Source: an uncultured Ellagibacter sp.
GTDB taxonomy: Bacteria; Actinomycetota; Coriobacteriia; Coriobacteriales; Eggerthellaceae
Length of the DNA: 52,233 bases
Direction of reading: 5' to 3'
NCBI GenBank assembly: GCA_934663775.1
Contig: CAKUKU010000014.1
Span: 1 to 52,233 of the forward strand
Under the pieces are notes generated by a model. It worked only from the letters and a program-made list of their open reading frames with translations, had not been told where the DNA came from and ran no database searches. The position numbers were made by a program, and so were the translations under genes. Positions 52,155 to 52,233 of the stretch are shown piece by piece. Positions within the stretch are counted from its first letter, which is position 1. Every line of letters begins with the position of its first letter.

Positions 52155-52233
52155 ATTCCCACTCGATGGCTTTGGTTCTGTCGTCCCGTCATTCCAGTTG
52201 CACCCAGTTTTCGGCATCGACACGGAACGCGTG
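52155..52233. repeat. 79-nt direct repeat, right copy
   Basis: The partner of 48911-48989, same orientation. The minus strand encodes a frame ending WVQLE, stop; the left copy has the same TGA plus an additional stop, so it looks like the more decayed version. Confidence 0.8.

Larger units (their letters stand above)
51612..52233. other. Gene-poor right end of the window
   Basis: 622 nt. A 22-codon frame at 51756-51824 (MCRNKEIEALV...) could be the start of a broken HicA-like or other small gene. GAAACTCAGGG at 51948 echoes 49062. A minus-strand terminator lies at 52001-52037, and the right copy of the 79-nt repeat closes the window. A minus-strand frame entering from outside ends in a TGA at 52189. 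Confidence 0.45.

Noticed and set aside
1..52233. tRNA or rRNA genes
   Set aside because: I looked for cloverleaf and rRNA signature sequences in the gaps and saw none; short or unusual tRNAs could be missed by eye.

Overview
The window is a stretch of a high-GC (roughly 60-65 %) bacterial chromosome. Several features fit an anaerobic gut actinobacterium of the Coriobacteriia, probably Eggerthellaceae: Tat-exported redox lipoproteins, an anaerobic (CbiD/CbiG/CbiK) cobalamin pathway, NrdG, and the codon bias. This placement is an inference from gene content and composition, because no rRNA gene is present.

Region 1 (1-11 kb) is a cobalamin locus. A tightly overlapping minus-strand operon encodes corrin-ring enzymes in the order cbiF, cbiD, cbiG, cbiH, cbiET, and the last gene runs off the left edge. 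A divergent plus-strand operon starts at a good sigma-70-type promoter followed by a cobalamin riboswitch. It encodes a surface-tethered CbiK-like chelatase, a small lipoprotein, a substrate-binding lipoprotein carrying a related N-terminal domain, a BtuC/FecCD-type permease, and an ATPase with an unusual C-terminal domain. Together they look like a B12-repressed machine for handling tetrapyrrole or corrinoid at the cell surface.

Region 2 (11-31 kb) is mostly housekeeping. It holds a Nudix hydrolase, a HelD-like helicase, ThrH, a 2-hydroxyacid dehydrogenase, and a divergent pair made of a Trm9-like methyltransferase and Elp3, which is a plausible two-step wobble-uridine tRNA modification module. 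Next come TetR/MATE, a three-gene extracytoplasmic redox cluster (Tat flavodoxin, Tat aldo/keto reductase, DUF4405-type membrane protein), a SpoU/TrmH methyltransferase, a patatin, a Ser-rich membrane protein, a glutaredoxin-like protein and PepC. A NiCo riboswitch with an overlapping terminator precedes a cation diffusion facilitator. NrdG closes the region.

Region 3 (about 31.2-36.0 kb) is a lower-GC, plasmid-like island. It contains two large perfect palindromes plus a third short copy of their core, a ParA with an N-terminal ribbon-helix-helix-like segment, a ParB, a convergent primase-type replication protein, and a candidate small RNA with its own promoter and terminator. No integrase or flanking direct repeat was found.

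Region 4 (36-48.9 kb) returns to host-like genes: apt, proC, a small unknown protein, a PiT phosphate transporter with a two-helix membrane protein and a double UspA protein, an aconitase-family hydratase (YbhJ-like), a sodium:neurotransmitter-type symporter behind a structured leader, a membrane glycosyltransferase, a ComF-type phosphoribosyltransferase and an amino-acid-binding lipoprotein.

Region 5 (48.9-52.2 kb) is a small accessory segment bounded by two 79-nt direct repeats. It holds a DUF4143 ATPase under a pair of short palindromes, a 5'-truncated yjdF (DUF2992) remnant, a cytidine-deaminase-like gene and much apparently non-coding sequence.
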